From: DATBLE01 sp046734415
GTDB lineage: Bacteria; Actinomycetota; Thermoleophilia; Gaiellales; Gaiellaceae
Direction of reading: 5' to 3'
NCBI GenBank assembly: GCA_046734415.1
Contig: JBKPRD010000059.1
Coordinates: 13,197 to 77,196, forward strand
DNA: 64,000 nt
The position numbers were made by a program, and so were the translations under genes. The notes under the pieces were generated by a model. It was not told the DNA's origin and searched no databases. It saw only the letters and a list, made by a program, of their open reading frames with translations. Shown piece after piece: positions 42,709-50,953 of the stretch; the first letter of the stretch is position 1; the number at the start of each line of letters is the position of its first letter.

Positions 42709-43845
42709 CTACGGCGTCGGCTCCGCGGCCGGAGCCGCCTCCACCGTGGTCGCGGCCCTGCGGCCGAACCGCACGCGGTAGCGGATCAGGAGCTCGCCGC
42801 CGAGCGCGCAGAAGAGGAGGATCCCCTGCATCACGCCGACGAGACCGGACGGGAAGTCGGCCCCCTGGAGGAAGAAGCCCGCGTTCTGGAGACCGCCCAG
42901 TAGAACGCCGACGAGCACGACCGCGAAGGGGTTGTAGCGGCCGAGGGCGGCGACGACGATCCCGGCGTAGCCGTAGTTCGCGCCCTGGAGCCCCTGCGGG
43001 CTCGCATCGAGCACGTGCGAGAAGTCGCCGACCTGGCTGGCGCCGCCGACCCCGGCGATCCCGCCCGAGATCCCCATCACGGCGAGGATCTTCCGCCGCG
43101 TGCGCATGCCGGCGTACCGGGCGGCGCGCGCCGAGTCCCCGATCACGTTCATCTCGAAGCCGAACCGGGTCACCCGGAAGAGGACGTACAGGCCGACGGC
43201 AATTCCGACCGCCAGCAGGAAGCCGAAGGGGAGCACGAGCTTGCCCGGCGTCAGCGTCGGCCAGAACTGGCTCGGCTTTAGGGCGATCGCCTGCGGGAAC
43301 GACCGCGTCTGCACCGTCGACACGTCGCGCCAAGGCGAGGCGCTGTCGAAGATCAGGTAGGTGAGGAGCAGTCCGGCGACGTAGTTGAGCATCAGCGTGG
43401 TCAGGATCTCGCTCGTCCGCCCGAACGCCTTGAGCACGCCCGCGATCAGCGCCCACAGCGCCCCGCCGGCCGCGCCGGCCACGCACATCGCGAGGATCGT
43501 GAAGACGAGGGCGTGGTCAGGGCCGAGCCAGATCGCGATCCCCGACGCGGTGAGGGCGCCGAGGTAGAGCTGGCCCTCGGCCCCGATGTTGAAGAGCTGC
43601 ATCCGGAAGGCGACCGCAGCGGCGAGGCCGGTGAAGACCAGCGGCGTGGCAAGCGTGAGCGTGTCGTTCCAGGCAGCGCTACCGTCAAAGGCGGCGGTGA
43701 AGGTCCGGCGGTAGGTCCGGATCGGGTCGTGCCCCGTGATCACGAGCACGAGGGCGATCAGCAGAAACGCGACCGCGACGGAGAAGAACGGAACGGCGAA
43801 GGTCAGCCAGCGCGGCTGCCGGAGACGGCGCTCGATCGTGATCAC
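42709..43845 (-). CDS. BMP-type ABC transporter permease 1 (nucleoside/purine)
   Basis: This 378-aa permease begins VITIERRLRQPRWLTFAVPF at a GTG overlapping the ATPase stop (GTGA). It has the TPLVFTGLAAAVAFRMQLFNIGAEGQLYLGA block of YufP/NupP proteins and a cytosolic coupling segment NVIGDSARAARYAGMRTRR. It ends directly before the second permease gene. The pair forms the transmembrane channel. Confidence 0.9.
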   Translation of the reverse strand: MITIERRLRQPRWLTFAVPFFSVAVAFLLIALVLVITGHDPIRTYRRTFTAAFDGSAAWNDTLTLATPLVFTGLAAAVAFRMQLFNIGAEGQLYLGALTASGIAIWLGPDHALVFTILAMCVAGAAGGALWALIAGVLKAFGRTSEILTTLMLNYVAGLLLTYLIFDSASPWRDVSTVQTRSFPQAIALKPSQFWPTLTPGKLVLPFGFLLAVGIAVGLYVLFRVTRFGFEMNVIGDSARAARYAGMRTRRKILAVMGISGGIAGVGGASQVGDFSHVLDASPQGLQGANYGYAGIVVAALGRYNPFAVVLVGVLLGGLQNAGFFLQGADFPSGLVGVMQGILLFCALGGELLIRYRVRFGRRAATTVEAAPAAEPTP

Positions 43846-45422
43846 TCGCGCTCGCCTCCGGCCATCGCCAGGCCGATCTCCTCGACGGTCGCCTGCTCCG
43901 GGTCGAAGTCGCCGGTGATCCGGCCCTCGTAGATCACGATCACGCGGTCCGCGAGCGCCCGGATCTCGTCCAGGTCCTCGCTGAGCAGGAGGATTCCGAC
44001 CGCCTGGCCGGCCGCCTCGCGCAGGTAGGCATGCACCGTCTCGATCGCGCCGACGTCGAGCCCTCGCGTCGGCGAGGCCGCGATCACGACCCGCGGGTCG
44101 CCGGAAAACTCGCGGCCCAGCACGAGCTTCTGCAGGTTGCCGCCGGAGAGCTCGCGCACGCGCGCGTTCGTCCCCGGCGCCTGCACGTGGTAGCGCTGGA
44201 TCAGGTCGGCCGCGAACTCGCGGATCGCGCGCCACGCCAGCAGGGGCCCCCGCGAGGCGGGAGCCTCGCGGTAGCGCTTCAGCACCGAGTTCTCGGCAAT
44301 CGTCAGGCTCGGCGCGACACCCGTCCCCAGGCGGTCCTCCGGCACGTGCGCGATCCCGGCGGCGATCGCAGCGCGCGGGTCGCCCGTCCGCAGCCGCAGC
44401 CCCTCGACTCGCACCGCTCCATCCGCGGTCGACCGAATGCCCGTGACCGCTTCCGCGAGCTCGCGCTGCCCGTTCCCCGCGACGCCGGCGACGCCGAGGA
44501 TCTCGCCTCGACGAACGGCGAACGAGATGCCGCGCACGGCCTCCTCGCCGCGGTCGCCGCGCACGTGCAGGCCCTCGACCTCGAGCGCAGGCTCCGGCCG
44601 CACGGGCACCGGACGCGTCCGTCGCTGCGCCAGCTCGACCTGGCGGCCCACCATCAGTGCGGCGAGCTCCCGCGAGCTCGCGTCGGCGGCGGCCACGGTC
44701 GCCACGTTCCGACCGCCGCGCAGCACTGTCACCCGGTCGGCCACCGCCTTCACCTCGTGCAGCTTGTGCGAGATGAAGATCACCGTCCGCCCCTCGGCCG
44801 CCATCGTCCGCAGGGTCTCGAATAGCGCCTCCGACTCCTGCGGCGTCAACACCGCGGTCGGCTCGTCGAGGATCAGGATCCGCGAGTCGCGGTAGAGGAC
44901 CTTGAGGACCTCGACACGCTGCTGCTCTCCGACCGAGAGCTGCCAGACCCGTGCGCCCGGATCGACGGCGAGACCGTACCGGCTCTCGAGGGCCGCCACC
45001 TGCCGCTCGATCTGCCGCGGCTGGAGGATGAACCGGCGCGCCTCCTCGCGATGCTCGCCGAGGACGACGTTCTCGGCCACGGTGAACGGGGAGACGAGGC
45101 GGAAGTGCTGGTGGACCATCCCGATCCCCGCCTCGATCGCGTCGCTCGGCGAGTTGAAGTGGACGAGACGCCCGTAGAGCCGGATCTCGCCGTCGTCCGG
45201 GCGGTACAGGCCGGTGAGGATGTTCGAGAGCGTGCTCTTCCCGGCGCCGTTCTCGCCGAGCAGCGCATGCACCTCGCCGGGTGCGGCCTCGAAGTCGACC
45301 GCGTCGTTCGCGACGACGCCGGGGAAGCGCTTCGTGATCCCGCGCATCGAGACAGCGGGAGAGGCGCCGGGGTCGCCGGCGCCTCTCTCCTCTGCAATCG
45401 GGTTCGGGGCCTGGTGCCCCAC
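43842..45422 (-). CDS. BMP-type ABC transporter ATPase with two nucleotide-binding domains
   Basis: This 526-aa protein has two ABC cassettes in tandem, as in sugar and nucleoside importers. The first has Walker A LLGENGAGKSTL, signature QLSVGEQQRVEV and LILDEPTAVLTP. The second has a degraded Walker A (GVAGNGQREL), signature ELSGGNLQKLVLGREF and AASPTRGLDVGA, also the usual asymmetry. A GTG start at 45422 is used; a Pro/Glu-rich leader of some 25 residues precedes the cassette. It drives uptake through the two permeases downstream. Confidence 0.93.
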   Translation of the reverse strand: MGHQAPNPIAEERGAGDPGASPAVSMRGITKRFPGVVANDAVDFEAAPGEVHALLGENGAGKSTLSNILTGLYRPDDGEIRLYGRLVHFNSPSDAIEAGIGMVHQHFRLVSPFTVAENVVLGEHREEARRFILQPRQIERQVAALESRYGLAVDPGARVWQLSVGEQQRVEVLKVLYRDSRILILDEPTAVLTPQESEALFETLRTMAAEGRTVIFISHKLHEVKAVADRVTVLRGGRNVATVAAADASSRELAALMVGRQVELAQRRTRPVPVRPEPALEVEGLHVRGDRGEEAVRGISFAVRRGEILGVAGVAGNGQRELAEAVTGIRSTADGAVRVEGLRLRTGDPRAAIAAGIAHVPEDRLGTGVAPSLTIAENSVLKRYREAPASRGPLLAWRAIREFAADLIQRYHVQAPGTNARVRELSGGNLQKLVLGREFSGDPRVVIAASPTRGLDVGAIETVHAYLREAAGQAVGILLLSEDLDEIRALADRVIVIYEGRITGDFDPEQATVEEIGLAMAGGERE

Positions 45423-45426
45423 TCGC

Positions 45427-46569
45427 CTAGCCGGGTGGCTGGACGTGCGAGACCGACCCGATCACGCCTCTGACGAGCCACTGCATCGAGTACAGCGCGG
45501 CGATGCCCGCCTTCGTGTTCGGATCGAGGCACCTGCCCTTCGGGATCCTCAGCTTCCCGGCCTGGTCGTAGATGGGGCCGCAGAACTCGTTCCACTTGCC
45601 CGAGACGATCAGCGCCCGCTTCTTGGCGATCGCCGCCTTCGTCGCCGCCGAGACCTTGGGCCCGAACGGCGCGAGGCCGGTGAAGCCGTCCTTGATCGAG
45701 CCGTAGTAGAAGCCCGGCTTCCACGTCCCGGCCATCGCGGCCTTGACGCGCTTGAGGTAGTAGGGCCCCCAGTTGTAGACGGCCGCGGTCAGCCACTGCT
45801 TCGGCGCGAACTTCTTCGCGTCGGAGTCGTAGCCGACCCACGGGATGCCGCGCTTCTCCGCGAAGACTCCCGCGGCGGGGCTGTCGACGTTCTGCCCGAG
45901 CACGTCGGCACCGGCGGCGACGAGAGCCTTGGCCGCGGCGGTCTCCTTCGGCGGCGAGAACCACGAGTTCGTCCAGACGAGCCTCACCTTCGCGCCCGGG
46001 TGCGTGGCCTGGGCGCCGAGCGTGAAGGCGTTGATGTGGCGGACGACCTCGGGGATCCCGTAGGCCGCCACGTAGCCGATGACGCCCTTCTTCGTCGCGG
46101 CGCCGGCCGCCATGCCGGACAGGTAGATCGTGTCCTCGCCCGCGCCGAAGTACTCGGCCTGATTCGGCTTGACCTGCAGGCCCGTTGCCTGCTCGAACAA
46201 CACCTTCGGGTACTTCGCGTACAGCTGGCCGTTGACGCCGAGCTCGAACTGGCCGAAGGACGCCCCGAAGATCATCTGGTACCCGTCCCGCACGAGCCCG
46301 GCGACGATCTGCGGCACGGACGCGTTGCTGAACACGTTCTCCTTGTAGGTCGTCTGCACCTTGTCGCCGAGCATCTTCTGAACGTAGAGCCGCCCGGCGT
46401 CATGGGCCTGCGACCAGCCGCCGTCGTTGTGCGGGCCCGGGTAGATCCAGGCCACCTTGAACGCCGCCTCCTTCTTCGCCGGCTTCGCCGCCGCAAGCCC
46501 GGCGAGCGACGCAGCCGCTGCGACCAGGCACACGACCAGTGCGCCCAGCACCACCCTCTGCTTCTTCAT
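45427..46569 (-). CDS. BMP-family solute-binding protein (purine nucleoside receptor type)
   Basis: This 380-aa exported protein has a signal peptide (MKKQRVVLGALVVCLVAAAASLAGLAAA) and the Bmp/Med domain: FKVAWIYPGPHNDGGWSQAHDAG, then VPQIVAGLVRDGYQMIFGASFGQ, and VDSPAAGVFAEKRGIPWVGYDSD. There is no lipobox cysteine, although many relatives are lipoproteins. The ATG at 46569 is chosen because GGAGGG lies 5 bp upstream. It heads the importer/xanthine dehydrogenase operon and faces the 8-oxoguanine deaminase gene. Confidence 0.92.
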   Translation of the reverse strand: MKKQRVVLGALVVCLVAAAASLAGLAAAKPAKKEAAFKVAWIYPGPHNDGGWSQAHDAGRLYVQKMLGDKVQTTYKENVFSNASVPQIVAGLVRDGYQMIFGASFGQFELGVNGQLYAKYPKVLFEQATGLQVKPNQAEYFGAGEDTIYLSGMAAGAATKKGVIGYVAAYGIPEVVRHINAFTLGAQATHPGAKVRLVWTNSWFSPPKETAAAKALVAAGADVLGQNVDSPAAGVFAEKRGIPWVGYDSDAKKFAPKQWLTAAVYNWGPYYLKRVKAAMAGTWKPGFYYGSIKDGFTGLAPFGPKVSAATKAAIAKKRALIVSGKWNEFCGPIYDQAGKLRIPKGRCLDPNTKAGIAALYSMQWLVRGVIGSVSHVQPPG

Positions 46570-46606
46570 AGAACCCTCCTGCATGCCGTGGTACGCCCTA
46601 TCGCCG

Positions 46607-46612
46607 ACTATA
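46607..46612 (-). promoter_or_regulatory. Probable -10 box of the importer/xdh operon
   Basis: On the minus strand TATAGT lies 37 bp before the binding-protein ATG, giving a leader of about 31 nt that includes the GGAGGG site. No convincing -35 hexamer accompanies it. A divergent -10-like TATGGT (46650-46655, plus strand) lies close to the deaminase GTG at 46665. Confidence 0.45.
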
Positions 46613-46664
46613 GAACGGTTGCGGCGCGGACCGGAAGGGCTGATCGGGGTATGGTCGATCCGCC

Positions 46665-47990
46665 GTGACGATGTTGCTGCAAAAAGGGTGGATCTGTCCG
46701 ATGGACGATTCCGGCGCCGAGCACGAGGACGGCTGGGTACTCGTGCGCGACGGGCTCGTCGAGGCGGTCGGCGAGGGCGCGCCGCCCCTCGCGGACACGG
46801 TCGTGGATCTCAGCGGGGCCGTCGTCACGCCCGGCCTCGTCAACACGCACCACCACCTGTACCAGACCCTCACGCGGGCCCGGGCGCAGGAGGCGACGCT
46901 CTTCGAGTGGCTGCGCGAGTTGTATCCGGTGTGGGCGCGGATCGACGCCGACTCCGAGTACGCAGCCGCGCGGACCGGGCTGGCAGAGCTCGCTCTCTCC
47001 GGCTGCACCACCGTCTTCGACCACCACTACGTCTTCCCGCGCGGCCGTTCGGGATTGTGGGAGGCCGAGGTGCAGGCGGCCCGCGAGCTCGGCGTGCGGA
47101 TCGTCGCGTCGCGCGGCTCGATGGACCTCGGCGAGTCGGACGGCGGATTGCCGCCGGACTCGCTCGTCGAGTCGATCGACCAGGTGCTTGCGGATACCGA
47201 ACGACTCGCGGGCCTGCAGGACGAGGAGGGAATGGTGCAGCTCGCGGTCGCGCCCTGCTCGCCGTTCTCCGTGACCGAGGAGCTGATGCGTGAGTCGGCC
47301 GAGCTGGCGCGGCGGCAGGGGCTGCGGCTGCACACTCATCTGGCCGAGACGGTCGAGGAAGACGCGTACTGCGAGGAGCTGTACGGCTGCCGGCCGGTCG
47401 AATACCTCGAGCGGCTCGACTGGCTCGCCGGGGACGTCTGGTGCGCCCACTGCGTCCATCTGGCGACAGAGGACATCGGCGCGTTCGGCCGGGCAGGCGT
47501 CGGCGTCGCGCACTGCCCGACCTCGAACCTGCGGCTCGGCGCGGGTGTTGCGCCGGTCCGCGAGCTGGTCGACGCCGGCGCACCGGTGGGGCTCGGCGTC
47601 GACGGCTCTGCTTCGAACGAGCGCAGCGATCTCCTTTTCGAGGTCAAGCAGGCGCTGCTCGTCGCCCGAGGGCGCGGGGGACCACGGGCGATGACGGCGC
47701 GGGAGGCGCTGCGGCTGGGGACGCGCGGCGGCGCGGCCGTCCTCGGGCGCGACGACATCGGGCAGCTGGCGCCCGGGAAGCGCGCGGACATCGCGGTCTG
47801 GCGGACCGACGGCCTCGAGCTCGGCGGGGCGGAGGCCGATCCGGTCGCCGGCCTCGTCCTCTCCGCGCCGCACCGGGTCGATCGGCTCTACGTCGCGGGC
47901 GACGAGGTCGTGTGCGACGGGCATCTCGTCCGGGCCGACGAGGACGAGATCGCGCGCGAGCACCGCAGGCAGGCGGCGCGTCTGGCGTAA
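46665..47990 (+). CDS. 8-oxoguanine deaminase (amidohydrolase family)
   Basis: This 441-aa metal-dependent hydrolase deaminates 8-oxoguanine to urate; relatives act on guanine or other purines. Metal ligands appear as THHHLYQTLTR (about H62-H64), HTHLAETVEEDAYC, CAHCVHL and GLGVDGSASNE. The segment WLRELYPVWARIDADSEY near residue 85 is typical of the 8-oxoguanine deaminase group. It starts at a GTG facing the purine importer, and urate-degrading genes follow on the same strand, so the context fits well. Confidence 0.9.
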   Translation: MTMLLQKGWICPMDDSGAEHEDGWVLVRDGLVEAVGEGAPPLADTVVDLSGAVVTPGLVNTHHHLYQTLTRARAQEATLFEWLRELYPVWARIDADSEYAAARTGLAELALSGCTTVFDHHYVFPRGRSGLWEAEVQAARELGVRIVASRGSMDLGESDGGLPPDSLVESIDQVLADTERLAGLQDEEGMVQLAVAPCSPFSVTEELMRESAELARRQGLRLHTHLAETVEEDAYCEELYGCRPVEYLERLDWLAGDVWCAHCVHLATEDIGAFGRAGVGVAHCPTSNLRLGAGVAPVRELVDAGAPVGLGVDGSASNERSDLLFEVKQALLVARGRGGPRAMTAREALRLGTRGGAAVLGRDDIGQLAPGKRADIAVWRTDGLELGGAEADPVAGLVLSAPHRVDRLYVAGDEVVCDGHLVRADEDEIAREHRRQAARLA

Positions 47991-48000
47991 GAATCCAGGG

Positions 48001-48456
48001 GTGGCGGCCGACCGAGAGCGCGATCTCGACCAGGAGTGGAGCGAGCTGATCGAGGAGAACCGGCTCGCGATGCCGGGGACGCAGGTTCTCTTCGCCTTCC
48101 TGCTCGTCCTCCCGTTCCAGCAGCGCTTCGAGGAACTCGATGACGGCCAGGTCGGCGTCTACTATGCGGCGCTCCTCTGCGCGGCGGCCGCGATCGTCCT
48201 CCTGATCGCTCCGACGGCAGCGCACCGGATCCGCTGGCGGCAGCACGACAAGGAAGCGCTGCTGCGGCTCTCCACCCGGACCGGCATCGCGGCCGCCGCC
48301 TTCATCGCCATCGGGATGACGGCCTCGGTCTACCTCATCACCGACTTCCTCTTCGGCGAGCCGTGGACGGCCGCGGCGGTCGCCGGCCTCGGCGGCGGCT
48401 TCGCCTGGTTCTGGTTCGGCCTGCCGATCCTGCGGCGGCTGCGCGATCGCCACTGA
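48001..48456 (+). CDS. DUF6328-type four-helix membrane protein
   Basis: This 151-aa protein has a charged N-terminus (RERDLDQEWSELIEENRLAMPGTQVLFAFLL) and four membrane helices, matching the DUF6328 pattern. The start is a GTG 10 bp after the deaminase stop, so it is in the purine transcript, but nothing links it to purines chemically. It occurs widely in actinobacteria without a known function. Confidence 0.75.
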   Translation: MAADRERDLDQEWSELIEENRLAMPGTQVLFAFLLVLPFQQRFEELDDGQVGVYYAALLCAAAAIVLLIAPTAAHRIRWRQHDKEALLRLSTRTGIAAAAFIAIGMTASVYLITDFLFGEPWTAAAVAGLGGGFAWFWFGLPILRRLRDRH

Positions 48457-48486
48457 CCCCGATCGGCGGCGCCACTCGTGACGTTT

Positions 48487-48514
48487 GCAACCCAGTCTCT
48501 GAGACCGGGGTTGC
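48487..48514. repeat. 28-bp nested palindrome before uraH
   Basis: Outer arms GCAACCC and GGGTTGC enclose inner arms GTCTC and GAGAC around a single T, with 1-2 unpaired bases between the two layers. It lies 30 bp after the DUF6328 stop and 52 bp before the uraH start. It could be a stem-loop in the mRNA or a regulator site for the urate genes. Confidence 0.5.
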
Positions 48515-48566
48515 GCCGAAAGCGTGCCTTCTTGTCCACAGCCGAATTGCAGTGGAAGATGCCGAC

Positions 48567-48851
48567 GTGATCTCGACGCACCTCCTCGATACCGCCCGCG
48601 GCGTCCCCGCGCAGGGCGTGCGCGTCGAGCTCTACCGCGGCGACGAGCTCGTCGGCGAGGGCGAGACCGACGACGACGGCCGCATCCGCGAGCTCGCCGA
48701 CGCCGCGCCCGGGACCTACCGGCTCGTCTTCCACCCCGATTCCCCCTTCTTCCGCCGCGTCGAGGTCGAGATCGAGATCGAGGCCGGTCGCGACTACCAC
48801 GTCCCGCTCCTGCTCTCGCCGTACGCGTGCGCGATCTACCGCGGCAGCTGA
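48567..48851 (+). CDS. uraH: 5-hydroxyisourate hydrolase (transthyretin-like)
   Basis: The enzyme opens 5-hydroxyisourate, the first urate oxidation product, to OHCU. The 94-aa protein has the catalytic N-terminal STHLLDTARGVPAQGVRVEL (His and the conserved DxxxG), RLVFHPDSPFFRRVEVEI in the middle, and the diagnostic C-terminal YRGS. The GTG at 48567 gives the normal family start, with GGAAGA upstream. uraD and puuD follow in overlap. Confidence 0.93.
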   Translation: MISTHLLDTARGVPAQGVRVELYRGDELVGEGETDDDGRIRELADAAPGTYRLVFHPDSPFFRRVEVEIEIEAGRDYHVPLLLSPYACAIYRGS

Positions 48852-49270
48852 GTCACGAGGAGCTCGCGGAGCTGTTCGAGGGCGACACGGAGCTCGTCCG
48901 CCGGCTCGCCGACGTCGAGGACCCCCTCGGCCAGGCGCGCCACATCGCGCGTGAGCTGAGCGAGAGCGAGAAGCTCGAGGCACTGAACGCGCACCCGGCG
49001 ATCGGTCAGCACGCCGGCCTCTCCGCCCGCTCCGCCGTCGAACAGGGCGCCGACGCCGACCCCGAGGTGCTCGAGGAGCTCGCCCGCCTGAACCGCGAGT
49101 ACGAGGAGCGCTTCGGCTTCCGCTTCGTCGTCTTCGTCAACCGCCGGCCGAAGGCCGAGATCCTCGAGGTGCTCCGCGCGCGAATCCGGCGGACGCGCGA
49201 GGAGGAGCTGGGCACGGCCGTCGAAGAGCTCGTCGCGATCGCCGAGGACCGATGGCAGCGCAACTCCTAG
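48827..49270 (+). CDS. uraD: OHCU decarboxylase
   Basis: This enzyme decarboxylates 2-oxo-4-hydroxy-4-carboxy-5-ureidoimidazoline to (S)-allantoin. The 147-aa product (VRDLPRQLSHEELAELFEGD) has the catalytic histidine in NAHPAIGQHAGL, the substrate motif SARSAVEQGAD and the FGFRFVVFVNRRP strand. The GTG at 48827 lies inside the uraH end (25-bp overlap). It is shorter than the roughly 165-aa norm because the first helix is reduced. Confidence 0.9.
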   Translation: MRDLPRQLSHEELAELFEGDTELVRRLADVEDPLGQARHIARELSESEKLEALNAHPAIGQHAGLSARSAVEQGADADPEVLEELARLNREYEERFGFRFVVFVNRRPKAEILEVLRARIRRTREEELGTAVEELVAIAEDRWQRNS

Positions 49271-50478
49271 CCGCCTCCGCTCTACTGGCCGACTACACCA
49301 CCGATTGGCTGGATCTGGTCTTTCGGTGGTTCCACGTCGCTGCGGCGATCGTCTGGATCGGGACGTCGTTCTACTTCGTCGCGCTCGACAACCACCTGCT
49401 CGAGCCGGAGCGTGAGCTGGACCGGGAGGAGGGGGTCGCGGGCGAGTCCTGGGAGATCCACGGCGGCGGCTTCTACCGGATCCACAAGTTCCTCGTCGCC
49501 CCGCCCCACCTGCCGAAACCGCTGCACTGGTACAAGTGGGAGGCATACTGGACCTGGCTCTCCGGGTTCGCGCTCCTCTGCATCGTCTACTACACCGACG
49601 CCCGCCTGCGGCTGATCGACCCGCAGGTCGCCGACCTCGAGCCGTGGCAGGCGATCCTGATCTCGATCGCGCTCCTCGTGGCAGCCTGGCTCGTCTACGA
49701 CTTCGTCTGCCGCCGGTTCGGGTCGCGGCCGTTGCTCCTCGCCGCGGTGATCCTCGGTCTCGTGACCGCGACGTCGTACGGCGTCGCCCAGCTGTACCAG
49801 CCGCGCGCGGCGTACCTCCAGGTCGGCGCGATGCTCGGAACGATCATGACCGCGAATGTCCTGTTCGTGATCATCCCCGGGCACAGGGAGCTCGTCCGCG
49901 CGAAGAAGGCGGGCCGCGAGCCGGACCCGAGAGCCGGGATCGTCGGCAAGCAGCGTTCGGTGCACAACAACTTCCTGACGCTGCCGGTGCTGTTCACGAT
50001 GCTCGCCGGGCACTGGTCGTTCACGTACAGCCACGACGACGCGTGGGCCGTGCTGGTCGCGTTGATGGCGATCGGCGCGGCGATCCGCCTCTACTTCAAC
50101 CAGCGCCATGCCGGCCGGACGCTCTGGTGGATCCCCGTCGGCTGTGCGGCGGCGATCGCCGGGATCGCCGTTTGGCTGCGCCCGCACACCGCCTCGCCCG
50201 CGCCCGGCGCGCCTGCCGTGCCGTTCGCGACCGCGCAGCAGGTCGTTCGCCAGCGCTGCGCCCCCTGCCACTCGCAGCGCCCGACGCAGCCGGGCTTCAG
50301 TGTGGCGCCCGCCGGCGTGGTCCTCGAGACCCCCGAGCAGATCCACGCCCTCGCCGGCCAGATCAAGGCGGTCGCCGTCGACTCGACGTTCATGCCGCTC
50401 GGGAACGCCACTCACATCACACAGGACGAGCGCGACCTGCTCGGTCGTTGGATTGCCCATGGTGCGAAGACCGGATGA
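49252..50478 (+). CDS. puuD: Membrane urate hydroxylase PuuD (cytochrome c-linked)
   Basis: This oxidises urate to 5-hydroxyisourate, passing electrons to the respiratory chain rather than making H2O2 as soluble uricase does. The 408-aa protein has about eight membrane helices with conserved blocks RWFHVAAAIVWIGTSFYF, EIHGGGFYRIHKF and KWEAYWTWLSGFALL. A C-terminal cytochrome c domain carries CAPCH (C336, C339, H340) and a later methionine (TFMPLGNATHIT). It overlaps uraD by 19 bp. Confidence 0.93.
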   Translation: MAAQLLAASALLADYTTDWLDLVFRWFHVAAAIVWIGTSFYFVALDNHLLEPERELDREEGVAGESWEIHGGGFYRIHKFLVAPPHLPKPLHWYKWEAYWTWLSGFALLCIVYYTDARLRLIDPQVADLEPWQAILISIALLVAAWLVYDFVCRRFGSRPLLLAAVILGLVTATSYGVAQLYQPRAAYLQVGAMLGTIMTANVLFVIIPGHRELVRAKKAGREPDPRAGIVGKQRSVHNNFLTLPVLFTMLAGHWSFTYSHDDAWAVLVALMAIGAAIRLYFNQRHAGRTLWWIPVGCAAAIAGIAVWLRPHTASPAPGAPAVPFATAQQVVRQRCAPCHSQRPTQPGFSVAPAGVVLETPEQIHALAGQIKAVAVDSTFMPLGNATHITQDERDLLGRWIAHGAKTG

Positions 50479-50542
50479 GTGACGAGCCGCGGATCTCGAC
50501 CCTCCTGCAGGCCTCGGCGCTCCGCCCGTAGGGTCCCGCCCG

Positions 50543-50953
50543 ATGCTGCGGATTTCCGTCGCCGGTTACGAGCTCGCCGCTCGCTGGGAGGAGGCCCGCT
50601 CTCCGCACACCGTCGCCTTGGTGAGGACGATGCTCCCGTACGAGAGCCGGCTGATCCAGGCGCGCTGGAGCGGGCAGGCGGCCTGGATTCCGATGGGCGA
50701 CCACGACGTCGGCGACCTCGGGCCCGAGGACCCCACGAGCTACCCGGCTCCGGGGCAGCTGCTCCTCTATCCCGGCGGCATCAGCGAGGTGGAGATCCTC
50801 TTCTCCTACGGGGCCACCTGCTTCGCGAGCAAAGCGGGGCAGCTCGCCGGCAACGTGTTCGCCGGCGTCGTCGAGGGGCTGGAGCATCTCGCCACGATCG
50901 GGGAGCTCGTGCTCTGGGAGGGAGCGCAGGCGATCCGGCTGGACGAGTCGTGA
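50543..50953 (+). CDS. DUF3830-family protein
   Basis: This 136-aa protein (MLRISVAGYELAARWEEARSP) has a cyclophilin-like beta-barrel pattern, with GQLLLYPGGISEVEILFSYG and FASKAGQLAGNVFAGVVEG near the end, which are DUF3830 hallmarks. The function is unknown. It starts 64 bp after puuD on the same strand and overlaps the bicupin gene (GTGA), so it is an integral member of the urate operon. A role in a later purine-ring step or in metabolite binding is a context inference. Confidence 0.8.
   Translation: MLRISVAGYELAARWEEARSPHTVALVRTMLPYESRLIQARWSGQAAWIPMGDHDVGDLGPEDPTSYPAPGQLLLYPGGISEVEILFSYGATCFASKAGQLAGNVFAGVVEGLEHLATIGELVLWEGAQAIRLDES

Noticed and set aside
46570..46664. Purine riboswitch in the divergent region of the purine island
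   Set aside because: The gap is 95 bp shared by two promoters, and I see no three-way-junction core; only promoter-like boxes are visible.
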